Shown one piece after another: positions 26,914 through 35,173 of a stretch of DNA of 46,992 bases. Numbering within the stretch: position 1 is the first letter of the stretch; the number at the start of each line of letters is the position of its first letter. The position numbers and the translations under genes are program-made. This stretch comes from Frankia canadensis (GTDB taxonomy: Bacteria > Actinomycetota > Actinomycetes > Frankiales > Frankiaceae): the NCBI RefSeq assembly GCF_900197875.1, contig NZ_FZMO01000201.1, positions 1 to 46,992 of the forward strand. Direction: 5' to 3'. Under the pieces are notes generated by a model, which did not search any database, had not been told where the DNA came from, and saw only the letters and a list, made by a program, of their open reading frames with translations.

Positions 26914-29900
26914 ATCCGCCCGCGGACAGCCTGGCGGACCTCACCGCGCTGCGTGCGTGGGCGCGGCTGGAGTCCCTGCGCGAGTTCGACGCGGCGCAGC
27001 TGTGCCTGCTCGCCCTGCTGCCCGAGTGGACGGATGACACCGCCGAGCGGTTCGGCCTCGTCCCCGCCGCGGACCTCGCCGGCCTTCTCGCCCGGCTCGA
27101 CGACGCCGGCCTGGTCGAGCGCCGGCAGTCCCCCGGCCCGCACCGGGGCGTGCGCACGGTGTTCTGGCTGCGGCTGTCCCGGCGCGACGAGATCGGGCGC
27201 TACCTGCGCGGCGACGACGTGCCGGTCAACGTCGACGAGGAGATCGACCGGCTCGCCCGCGCCATCCGCACGGCGCTCGACGCTCCCGGCGGCACCGCCC
27301 GCGACCTCGCCGCCGCGTTCGAGCCGTGGCTGGAGGTCGCCGGGACGCACCGCGCCGACCGTTCCGGCACCGCCCTGTTCCACCGCGTCGACGAGTACGT
27401 GATGGCCGAGGGTGGGCTGGCCGCGGCCACCCGTCTCGTCGCGGCGGCCCGGACCGTCGGCGCGATCAGCGGCGGCACCCTCGCCGAGGCGGCCAGGCGG
27501 GCGGGCTGGCGGCTCGACCGTGCCCATCGCGACGCGCAGGACGCCGAGTACCTGCGGGACTACCAGCCCCGCGCGGACGTCGAGGAGGTGCTCGAGGAGC
27601 TGCTCGACGGCGAGCGGCCGGGCGCGCCGTGGGCGCTGCACCTGATCGGCGACGGCGGCATCGGCAAGACGATGCTGCTGCGCCACCTGAGCTCCGGCTC
27701 CTTCGCGACGGCCCGCGACCTGGCCCGCTTCCCCGTCGCCCGCGTCGACTTCGACCATCTCGACCCCCGCTACCCCGAGCACCGCCCGGCGGAGGTGCTG
27801 CTGGCCCTCGCCGACGAGCTGGCCGGCTACGGAGCCAGCCGCAACTGGTACAGCTCCTACCGCCGGTTCCGCGACGCCGCCGGCGCCCTGCACGAGCAGA
27901 TCGGCCGTCTCGGCGCGCAGGCCGAGCGCGACGCCGCCGCCGGGGCCGCGCCGCCGCAGCCGGTGTACGGATCGGCGCTCCTCCCGGCCGGCGGCCCGAC
28001 GCGCTCGACCGTCAGCCTGATCCGGGCGGCGGCCGCGCAGACCGTCCGCGCCCTGTTCGACGAGGTGGTGCGCGCCTTCGCCCGGGTGCTGCGCGAGCTC
28101 GACCGGCCCCGGGTCGTCCTCGTCCTGGACACCTGCGAGGAGCTGGCCAAGCTGTACCCGCCGGGTGCCGCCGCCCCGGCCATCGACCGCACCTTCGACC
28201 TGCTCGAACGCCTCCACGACGAGCTGCCGGACGTCCGCGTCGTCCTCGCCGGGCGCCGCCCCCTGGTGCCGCCCGCGGACGAGCAGGCCCGCGCCGCCGG
28301 CCCGCGCCTGCGCCAGCGCGACTACCTGCGCGTCGTGCGCGTCACCGGCTTCACCGCCGCCGAGGCGAACCGCTTCCTCGACGCCGCCGGGGCGGCCTCG
28401 ACCGGCCCGCGACCGGCCGGGGCGCTGCGGGCCGCGCTGCTCCACCGGGCCCGCACGCCGTCGTCGGGCGCGGACGGTGAGCGGTACAACCCGTTCGAGC
28501 TCGCCGCCTACCGGGACTGGATCGTCCGCGAACCTGACCTGGACCCACGGGTGCTGCGGGCCGCCGGCGACCCGCTGGTCGAGCGGCGCATCATCCACCG
28601 CCTCGCCGACGACGACACCCGCGGTGCGCTCGCGGTCGCCGCCGAACTCGGCCGGTTCGACCTCGCGATGGTCACGCCGGCGCTGGAGCGCGCCGGACTG
28701 GCCGCGCGCGCCGCCTTCGACGGGCTCGCCTCCCAGGAATGGACGCAGGTCCGGGCGCTGGGCCCCGACGGGCGGCCGAGCCTGCTCGAGGTCGACGAGC
28801 ACCTGCGGGACCGGATCCGCGCCGTCGTCGCCGCCGAACCCGACCGCTACCCGCTGGACCGCGCCGGCCTCGGCCGTGACGCGGCGGCGCTCGTCCGGAC
28901 CGGCGCGCTCGGCGACGTCACCCCGGAGGCGGTCGAGACGGCCGTGCGCCTGCAACCCGCCGACCAGGCCGCCGTGTTCTGGGTGGACCTGGAGGAGCGG
29001 ATCGCCGCGGCCGGTGAATGGGCCTGGGCCGCGCAGGTCGCCACCCGCTGCGCCGGAGTGGAACGCCCCCGCGCCGACGCCGCCGAGGCGGCCGACGGGC
29101 TTGCGCGGCCCACCTCCGCCGCCACCACGATCATGGCGGCGATCCTCGCGACCGGGGCCGCCGCCCACATCCACACCGGCGAGCAGGCGCTGGCGGGCCC
29201 CCTGTGGCAGGCCGTGCTCCACCACGTCCCCCACCACCCGCTTCCCGGCCAGCGTGCCACCCTGGCCAGCCGGGCCCTGCTCGGTGAGCTGGCCGCCGGC
29301 GGCGCACCCAACCCGCTGCTCGCCGGCTCGCCGCCGGACGTCGATCGGGCCCTGCGCCTGCTCACCTCCCGCACCAGTCCGGGGACCGCCGACCTGATCG
29401 ACGCCGAGCCGACCGACCTGGACCTCGACGAGCTGGACGGGAGCGATCCGCGCTGGGGTGAGCCGAACTGGGACGAATGGGTCGCGGGTGGGCCGGTGAT
29501 GGCGCGCCGGCGGCCGTCCCGCCAGGCCGCCGCGCATCCGCTGGCGGTGGTGACCGCGTTCGCCGGCCGGCCGGACCTGGTCCCCGCCGGCTCGGCGCTG
29601 GCGGCCCTGCAGGCCGTGGCGGAAGGGCCGCTCACCGGTCGGGACGGTCGGGAGGCGAACGCGCCGGGAGAGACGGAGGCGCCGGGGCAGACGATCACGG
29701 ACCGACTGCGGGACGCCGATCCGGTGGTCCGGCTCGCCGCGGAGGTCTTCACCGCCCAGCTGGCCCTGCGAGCGGCGGTCGATCCGCCGTCGGGTCGACC
29801 GCTGTACGGATCCCTGCCGATCGTGCCGCTGGCGGACGAGGGCGGTCCCGCCGCGTCGCGCCGCGGGCAGGAGGCCGGGGCGAACCCCGCCGAGGAGGCA

Positions 29901-32900
29901 CCCGGGTCGGGTCGCCCCGGGGAGGTCTTCACGACAGGGTCGCCGACGGTCCTCATCGCCCGGCTCGCCGCGGCGATCGCGGCGGCCCGGCGGGCGGCGC
30001 GCGTCGCCGGCGCGACCTCGGCCGGATCAACGTCCTCCGGATCAACGTCCGCCGTGGCCGCCGCAACGGCCTCCGTGCGCCCGGCGGGCGCCGTGGACTG
30101 GGCGGACTGGGCGGTGCCGCCGGGGCTGGTCGACCGCGCCGAGCTCGCCGTCCTGCGGCTGCGCGCACAGCACGACCCCGTCTCGCCGCCCCCCGACCTG
30201 TCCGGCGCCGGGCTGGACGAGGTCCTCTCCCGCATCGGCGATGTCGACGCCGAGCGGCGGGTCGCGACCGCCCTCCGGCTCGCCCTGGACCACCGGGTCC
30301 TGCCCCGCGACGTGCTGGGCCGCTTCGACGGCTGCCTCGTCTACCGGCCGGGCCGGTCGCCGACGAGCTGGCTGCACCGGCAGGTCCGCCCGCTCGCCGT
30401 CGAGGTCGCCGACGCCTGGACGGCGCTCGGCGAACCGTCCCGGGCCGCAGACATCCTGGTCCGCTACCGGGAGGCGGCCCGGCTCGCCGGGGACGATCCC
30501 GACGCCGTCGAGGACTGCGACCTGGCGCTGCTGGAGCTGTGCCGTCGCTACCGGACCACCGAGTTCAGCCCGTCGATCCGGCAACTGGCCCGGACCGGAT
30601 CCCCGCGGCTGCGCGCGGCGGCCTGGCTGGTGCTCAGCCTGGTCGAGGGGCAGCATCCCGAGACGCCGGTCGAGGCGGGGGGCTGGCATGCGTGGTGGCG
30701 ATGCCAGGACCACCGGGCCCTGCTCGCCGGCGGCGCGCTGCGCCACCTCCGCCCGCCGCTGTCGACCGAACCGTCCTGGCCGGCGTTGACCGCCGAGGTG
30801 GACCGGCTGGAGCTGCGCCTTCTCATCGGCTCGACCCCGCCGCCGGCGAGCGTCGAGGATCTGGGCGACCGCCTGCGCGACCCCGAGCTCCGCCTTCGCC
30901 TGGCCGCCCTCGTCGACACCAGTCGCGCCACCCCGCCGTCGCAGGCGACCCCACCGGGGCTGGTCACCCCACCGGGGCCGGCCAGGCCGCCCGGGACTGC
31001 TGACCTGGTGGGGGCCGTGCTCGCCGGGATGCCGGCGCTGGCCGGCGCCCGCCTGGCGGTGCGGGTCGCCGAGGAGCTCGCGCCGCGGCTGCCCCGCGAG
31101 GCCGCCGCGCTGCTGCGCGCCCCGGACGGAACCCCGCGCACGATCACCCGCCTGCACCGGGCGGGCGACGACTTCGCCGCCGCCGCGGCCGACGTCCTGC
31201 GGGTGCGCGTCCGGCAGCGGGCCGGACTCGACAGCGGCGCGCCGACACCCGATGTGGACTGGCGCCCGCTCGCCTACTGGCCGGCCTGGCGGGCGCGGGT
31301 CGCCGCCACGGCGCTCGCGGACTGGGAGGTCGACACCGCGCCGCAGCCCGTCGCCGACCCGGCGCGCACCCCCGGCGAACTGCTCGCCGACGTCATACCC
31401 CCCCCTCCCTGGGACGACACGACCGGCCCGACCGCAGCGCGGATGTCCGTGGATCCGCCGGCCAGGACCGACCGGCTCGTGCCCGCCGGCGCCGCCGCGC
31501 GGGACGACCGCGTCGCCATGGGCACCATCCCCCGTGCCAACCCCGCGGGATCCTGGCCAGCCCACGCGGAACCGGTGCATGGCCACAGGGGGCCGGAGAG
31601 CTCCGTCGCCGATGCCGGCGCCGAGCGGCCCGCGGCGGGCCGTGGCGCCGGCGGCCGGCGCTGGAAGGTACTGGCGGCGGTGGCCGTGGCCGCGGTGGTG
31701 AGGTCCCGCGTGGCTGGCAGGTCGGGGTCGCTCCCGCGGTTCGGGGTCGTCCTCGGGCTGGGGGGGCCTGGCGCCGGCCAGGACGGACAGTACCGGCTGC
31801 GTCCGGGCCACCAGGTCACCGTGCGCTCCGGTCAGGTCCACGTCGCGGACACCCGCCTGGCGCCGGCCGTCTTCCTGCACTCCCGCACGCCCGACGGCGC
31901 CCTCGCGGCACGCCTCGCCGAGCGCGGACGGCTCTGGTGTGCGCGCGTCCGCCCGGGCGAGCGGACGCTGTGGCGGGTGGACGGCGAGCGGATCACCGGT
32001 CCGCCGGGTCGGCTCGGCCCGCGCCGCGGGTGGGAGCGCGACCTGCGGGTGGTGACGCTCGACGTGGACGAGGCCGACCGCGCCGGTGACTGGGAGTCGC
32101 GCCTCGCCGCGGCCCTGCCGGCGTCCCTCGCCCGCACGGTCGTGTTCGCCCGGCTACGCGCCGGGCGCGCGGAACCTGGCGCCGCCACCCCGAAGCCCAC
32201 GCCGGTGGCATCGCCCGGCGGCGGCACGCGGGCCGTCTGGCCATCGATCGGCGAGTCGTCGATTGTCGAGCCGTCGATCGGCGAACCGGCCGCCGGCGGC
32301 GCCTACGTCGGCCCGCGCCACCTGCGGCCGACGGACGGAGCTGGCAGGCCGGTGTCGGTGCCCGGTGTCGTGCACGCGGTCGGGACGCCGGTGCGCACCG
32401 GCTCCGGGCTGCGGCTGCGGGTCAGCGACCCGGACGCCGGTCCCGCCCTCGCCGGCGACGGCGCGCTGCTCGGCATCGAGGATCTCGGCGTCGACACCGC
32501 AGGGCTGACCGTGCTGCAGGCCGACCTGATCGACGGTCCCGCGACCCCGCTCGGGGACGACCGCGAGGGCTTCGTCGACCTGGCCATCGCCGCCCTCGAC
32601 GCCGGCGCCCCGGCCGTCCTCGTCCTTCCCCCGTTGCCGGACCGGTCGGCGGCCGTGGTGGCCGCGGCACTGCGCGGGACCGCGACGTCCCTCGCCGCGC
32701 CGACCGCCTCCCGCGGCCGGCGAGCCGGCTCGCCGTCGGCGGAGCATCCCGGTGAACGTGTGCTGCCCGTGCTCGCCGCCCGCACCGCGAAGGAGATCAT
32801 CGAGGTGTTCCCGACCGGCGAGCACGCGTTCGAGGCCGGCGGGCACGGGCGGCGAACCGGTGCGTCGTCCGGCGCCGCGGTGGCGCTCCCAGGTGTGGAG

Positions 32901-32978
32901 CCAGCCGTGGGGACGGGGCGGGACGAACCGACGCCGGACTCGCGGGCCGCCGGCGACGTGCTGCTGTTCCTGCGCTGA
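26910..32978 (+). CDS. Giant P-loop NTPase (STAND-like) with degenerate C-terminal CHAT-like domain
   Basis: 2022 residues, cytoplasmic. Walker A is GDGGIGKT at 247-254 (HLIGDGGIGKTMLLRHL) and Walker B RVVLVLDTCEEL at about 401-412, then FLDAAGAA and a winged-helix-like part, consistent with the STAND/AAA class. Residues 500-1500 are helical, solenoid-like, with Ala/Arg-rich sequence. After a Pro/Ala linker (about 1510-1590) comes a last module containing LTVLQADLIDGP (near 1866-1877) and FVDLAIAALDAGAPAVLVLPPLPDR, the layout of a CHAT domain (VLSAC...AGA..VV..LWPV) but with no Cys. The GTG overlaps the CHAT gene stop. Inferred to be the switch of a CHAT-protease conflict system. Confidence 0.8.
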   Translation: MNPPADSLADLTALRAWARLESLREFDAAQLCLLALLPEWTDDTAERFGLVPAADLAGLLARLDDAGLVERRQSPGPHRGVRTVFWLRLSRRDEIGRYLRGDDVPVNVDEEIDRLARAIRTALDAPGGTARDLAAAFEPWLEVAGTHRADRSGTALFHRVDEYVMAEGGLAAATRLVAAARTVGAISGGTLAEAARRAGWRLDRAHRDAQDAEYLRDYQPRADVEEVLEELLDGERPGAPWALHLIGDGGIGKTMLLRHLSSGSFATARDLARFPVARVDFDHLDPRYPEHRPAEVLLALADELAGYGASRNWYSSYRRFRDAAGALHEQIGRLGAQAERDAAAGAAPPQPVYGSALLPAGGPTRSTVSLIRAAAAQTVRALFDEVVRAFARVLRELDRPRVVLVLDTCEELAKLYPPGAAAPAIDRTFDLLERLHDELPDVRVVLAGRRPLVPPADEQARAAGPRLRQRDYLRVVRVTGFTAAEANRFLDAAGAASTGPRPAGALRAALLHRARTPSSGADGERYNPFELAAYRDWIVREPDLDPRVLRAAGDPLVERRIIHRLADDDTRGALAVAAELGRFDLAMVTPALERAGLAARAAFDGLASQEWTQVRALGPDGRPSLLEVDEHLRDRIRAVVAAEPDRYPLDRAGLGRDAAALVRTGALGDVTPEAVETAVRLQPADQAAVFWVDLEERIAAAGEWAWAAQVATRCAGVERPRADAAEAADGLARPTSAATTIMAAILATGAAAHIHTGEQALAGPLWQAVLHHVPHHPLPGQRATLASRALLGELAAGGAPNPLLAGSPPDVDRALRLLTSRTSPGTADLIDAEPTDLDLDELDGSDPRWGEPNWDEWVAGGPVMARRRPSRQAAAHPLAVVTAFAGRPDLVPAGSALAALQAVAEGPLTGRDGREANAPGETEAPGQTITDRLRDADPVVRLAAEVFTAQLALRAAVDPPSGRPLYGSLPIVPLADEGGPAASRRGQEAGANPAEEAPGSGRPGEVFTTGSPTVLIARLAAAIAAARRAARVAGATSAGSTSSGSTSAVAAATASVRPAGAVDWADWAVPPGLVDRAELAVLRLRAQHDPVSPPPDLSGAGLDEVLSRIGDVDAERRVATALRLALDHRVLPRDVLGRFDGCLVYRPGRSPTSWLHRQVRPLAVEVADAWTALGEPSRAADILVRYREAARLAGDDPDAVEDCDLALLELCRRYRTTEFSPSIRQLARTGSPRLRAAAWLVLSLVEGQHPETPVEAGGWHAWWRCQDHRALLAGGALRHLRPPLSTEPSWPALTAEVDRLELRLLIGSTPPPASVEDLGDRLRDPELRLRLAALVDTSRATPPSQATPPGLVTPPGPARPPGTADLVGAVLAGMPALAGARLAVRVAEELAPRLPREAAALLRAPDGTPRTITRLHRAGDDFAAAAADVLRVRVRQRAGLDSGAPTPDVDWRPLAYWPAWRARVAATALADWEVDTAPQPVADPARTPGELLADVIPPPPWDDTTGPTAARMSVDPPARTDRLVPAGAAARDDRVAMGTIPRANPAGSWPAHAEPVHGHRGPESSVADAGAERPAAGRGAGGRRWKVLAAVAVAAVVRSRVAGRSGSLPRFGVVLGLGGPGAGQDGQYRLRPGHQVTVRSGQVHVADTRLAPAVFLHSRTPDGALAARLAERGRLWCARVRPGERTLWRVDGERITGPPGRLGPRRGWERDLRVVTLDVDEADRAGDWESRLAAALPASLARTVVFARLRAGRAEPGAATPKPTPVASPGGGTRAVWPSIGESSIVEPSIGEPAAGGAYVGPRHLRPTDGAGRPVSVPGVVHAVGTPVRTGSGLRLRVSDPDAGPALAGDGALLGIEDLGVDTAGLTVLQADLIDGPATPLGDDREGFVDLAIAALDAGAPAVLVLPPLPDRSAAVVAAALRGTATSLAAPTASRGRRAGSPSAEHPGERVLPVLAARTAKEIIEVFPTGEHAFEAGGHGRRTGASSGAAVALPGVEPAVGTGRDEPTPDSRAAGDVLLFLR

Positions 32979-32996
32979 ACGGGCGCGCGTTCTTCC

Positions 32997-34229
32997 TCAG
33001 CCGGCGAGCAGGTCGGCGAGGGTGAGGTCGGCGAGGCCTGGATCGTCGCGGGCGGGGAGGTGGGCGATCACCTCGTCGGCGAGCGCCCGGTCGGCGGGGG
33101 TGAGGCCGGCGAGGGCACGGTCGGTGGGAGCACGGCCGGCTTCGGCGGGATCGGCTCCGGCGGGATCGGCTTCGGTGCGGCGTGCCCCGGCGACGTCGGC
33201 TCGGCCGGGGTCGGCGCGGTCGGGGTCGTGCGCGTCGGGGTCCGGGCCGGCGGCGGCCTGCTCGGCGCCCGCTTCCAGGGCCGCGGCGATCGCGGCGGCG
33301 ATGCGCGGCCGGTCGGACTCGACGTAGTCGTCCGACGTCCAGGCCGTGGTGACGGCCTCGGCACGGTAGTCGGTGAACGCCCCCATCCGCCCGCGCGCCC
33401 GGGCGAGACGGGCCCGCGCGACCAGCGCCGCCATCGCGGGGGAGAGCCACACGTCGTGCTCCGCCCGGGTCTCGACCCGCACCACCAGGTAGTCGACGCC
33501 GGTGACCCGACGGGTGCCGCCCGGGCCGTCGTCCTGGCCGCCGGAGTCGCCGTCGAGGAGCGCCAGGCGCCCGCCGGCGTCGATCGTCAGCGGGCCGGGC
33601 AGCGAACCGGGCGCCGCGTTCACCACCGCCAGGTGCCCGGCCCGCACGGGCAGCCCGCCGCCGCCCGGGCTGATCATCGCGTGGTGCAGGCCGAGGACGG
33701 GACGTTCGCCTGAGGCGTCGATCAGGCTGTCGAGCCCGGCCGACACCGCCCGGGCGACGGTCGCCGCGGTCGCCAGCGGCGGCCCGAGCAGGTCGGCGAA
33801 CCCGGCGACGAGCCGCACGGCCGTGTCCAGCGGCCCGGCCTGCACCGCCTGGTAGACGGCCGCCTCGATCTCGACGACGCCGCCGGTGAACGGCAGCAGC
33901 GGGGTGACGGGAAAGTCGACCTGCTCACCGGGCACCGCCCAGGCCGCCGCGGGTCGCGAGAACGAGGTGAAGGCGACCGCCCCCGTGCCGCCGAAGTCGA
34001 GCGAAGCGCCCGCGTGCAGCACCGGAAAGCGGTCCCCGTCCCAGCCGCGAGCCTTCGCCAGAAAGCCCTCCGCCAGCCACAGCCGCAGATATCCCTGGCC
34101 CGGCCAGATCGGCGCGGACCCGGGCTCGGGCAGAAAACACGTCGTCACATGCTCGGCATCGGCCTCGAACCAGCCCCGCACCCGACCCCACAACCCACCC
34201 GCCACAAATGCGCACCCTATCCTCCGCAC
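32997..34229 (-). CDS. Unrecognised 410-residue protein next to the CHAT/NTPase genes
   Basis: Starts at the GTG at 34229, with GAGG eight nt upstream; a second GTG at 34205 is possible. Residues 1-300 look folded: CFLPEPGSAPIWPGQGYLRLWLAEGFLA, LHAGASLDFGGTGAVAFTSFSRP, ERPVLGLHHAMISPGGGG, GVDYLVVRVETRAEHDVWLSP. The C-terminal 90 residues are a low-complexity region with five-residue periodicity (DPDRADPGRADVAGA..., ADPAGADPAEAG) encoded by 15-bp repeats. No family recognised. Convergent to the NTPase (18-bp gap) and divergent from the NACHT operon, so it lies between two conflict systems and may belong to the first. Confidence 0.6.
   Translation of the reverse strand: MRRIGCAFVAGGLWGRVRGWFEADAEHVTTCFLPEPGSAPIWPGQGYLRLWLAEGFLAKARGWDGDRFPVLHAGASLDFGGTGAVAFTSFSRPAAAWAVPGEQVDFPVTPLLPFTGGVVEIEAAVYQAVQAGPLDTAVRLVAGFADLLGPPLATAATVARAVSAGLDSLIDASGERPVLGLHHAMISPGGGGLPVRAGHLAVVNAAPGSLPGPLTIDAGGRLALLDGDSGGQDDGPGGTRRVTGVDYLVVRVETRAEHDVWLSPAMAALVARARLARARGRMGAFTDYRAEAVTTAWTSDDYVESDRPRIAAAIAAALEAGAEQAAAGPDPDAHDPDRADPGRADVAGARRTEADPAGADPAEAGRAPTDRALAGLTPADRALADEVIAHLPARDDPGLADLTLADLLAG
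33120..33260 (-). repeat. 15-bp periodic coding repeats in the 410-residue protein
   Basis: In plus-strand view, units such as GCTTCGGCGGGATCG and GCTCCGGCGGGATCG recur in phase, producing (A/D)DPA-type pentads on the minus strand. The period is the same as in the phosphotransferase at 8 kb but the consensus differs. Boundaries are approximate. Confidence 0.5.
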
Positions 34230-34337
34230 CGGTCCGCCTCGACCTGGACAGCACGACAGGATCCCGGTAGGTGCCTGCTGCGGGGGCGTTGCCGGGGATG
34301 TCTCCCAATTGCCCCGATCCAGGGCCGTTCGGGAGTC

Positions 34338-34377
34338 GATCCGTTACGATCCGTCTGGGTGGTAGGTGGAGGTGATC
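34338..34377 (+). promoter_or_regulatory. Promoter-proximal direct repeat and near-perfect Shine-Dalgarno of the NACHT operon
   Basis: CGATCCGTTA (34338-34347) is followed immediately by CGATCCGTCT (34348-34357), an 8-bp direct repeat in two adjacent 10-bp units. TACGAT (34345-34350) inside it resembles a -10 box. GGAGGTGATC at 34368-34377 is fully complementary to the 3' end of 16S rRNA and sets the otherwise weak TTG at 34382 as the operon's first start. Confidence 0.55.
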
Positions 34378-34381
34378 AGGA

Positions 34382-35173
34382 TTGGCTGAGGGTGCGACAG
34401 CGGCGCACTACGAGCGTCTCGCCGGCACATATGACCTGAACTGGACCTACAGCGACGCCTTCGTCGAGTGGATGGCGGGTGAGATCGTCGATTCGCTGTC
34501 GCTCACCGCGGACGACCGGATCGCCGATGTGGGGTGCGGTACAGGGCTGTACACCCGGCGGGTTCTTCGCCTGGTGCGGCCGCGTACGCCGGTGCTGTGC
34601 GTGGATCCGTCGGCGGCGATGCTGAAGCAGTTGTCGGCCGACTCGGGCCTGCGGCCCATCCGGGCAAGCGCGGAGGAGATCGCCGGTGTCGGCGGAACCA
34701 CCGTCCCGCCGGTCATCCCTCCGGGCTCGCTCGACGCGCTGGTGATCAAGGAGGCGATACACCACGTCGCACTGGCGGACCGTCCCCGTACGATAGCGGG
34801 GCTCGCCCGGACACTCGATAGCTTCGGTCGCCTTCTCATCGTCATGCTGCCGACCCGGATCGAATACCCGCTCTTCGCTGCCGCCATGGCGCGCTTCGAG
34901 GAGCTGCAACCCGATCCCGCTGACATCGCTGATCAGATGCGGGCAGCTGGACTTTCTGTCCAGGTCACCTACCGTGAATTTGCGCTGAGGATTCCGAAGT
35001 CGCGTTACCTGGAGATGGTGGGAAGCCGCTACATGTCCCTGCTGTCGATGTTCGATGATGCCGAGATCGCCGCAGGTGTCGCAGAGATCGACGCCGCGCA
35101 CGCGGAGTCGGTGCTCTCCTTTCATGACCGGTTCGCCTTCGTCCTCGGTGGCCGTGGGAGGTCGACATCGTGA
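34382..35173 (+). CDS. SAM-dependent methyltransferase opening the NACHT operon
   Basis: 263 residues beginning at a TTG (MAEGATAAHYERLAGTYD), chosen because a full GGAGGTGATC lies 4 nt before it. Class I methyltransferase: motif I IADVGCGTGLYTRRVL, then VLCVDPSAAML, PGSLDALVIKEAIHHV and a post-motif RLLIVMLPTRIEYP, the UbiE/Methyltransf_11 type. Base composition is visibly less GC-rich than the preceding genes. Its stop overlaps the HEPN-NACHT-FGE start (GTGA, 35170-35173). Its role is unknown; as the first gene of a conflict-type operon it could make or modify a signal, or act as a self-protecting modifier. These are guesses. Confidence 0.85.
   Translation: MAEGATAAHYERLAGTYDLNWTYSDAFVEWMAGEIVDSLSLTADDRIADVGCGTGLYTRRVLRLVRPRTPVLCVDPSAAMLKQLSADSGLRPIRASAEEIAGVGGTTVPPVIPPGSLDALVIKEAIHHVALADRPRTIAGLARTLDSFGRLLIVMLPTRIEYPLFAAAMARFEELQPDPADIADQMRAAGLSVQVTYREFALRIPKSRYLEMVGSRYMSLLSMFDDAEIAAGVAEIDAAHAESVLSFHDRFAFVLGGRGRSTS

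Noticed and set aside
26892-29537. An 881-codon minus-strand frame opposite the giant NTPase
   Set aside because: Composition is typical of antisense GC-rich frames, and the plus strand carries Walker A and B motifs with a GTGA-coupled start.
31660-31710. A membrane helix in the giant NTPase (LAAVAVAAVV)
   Set aside because: Only about ten hydrophobic residues, too short for a transmembrane helix, in an Ala-rich linker.
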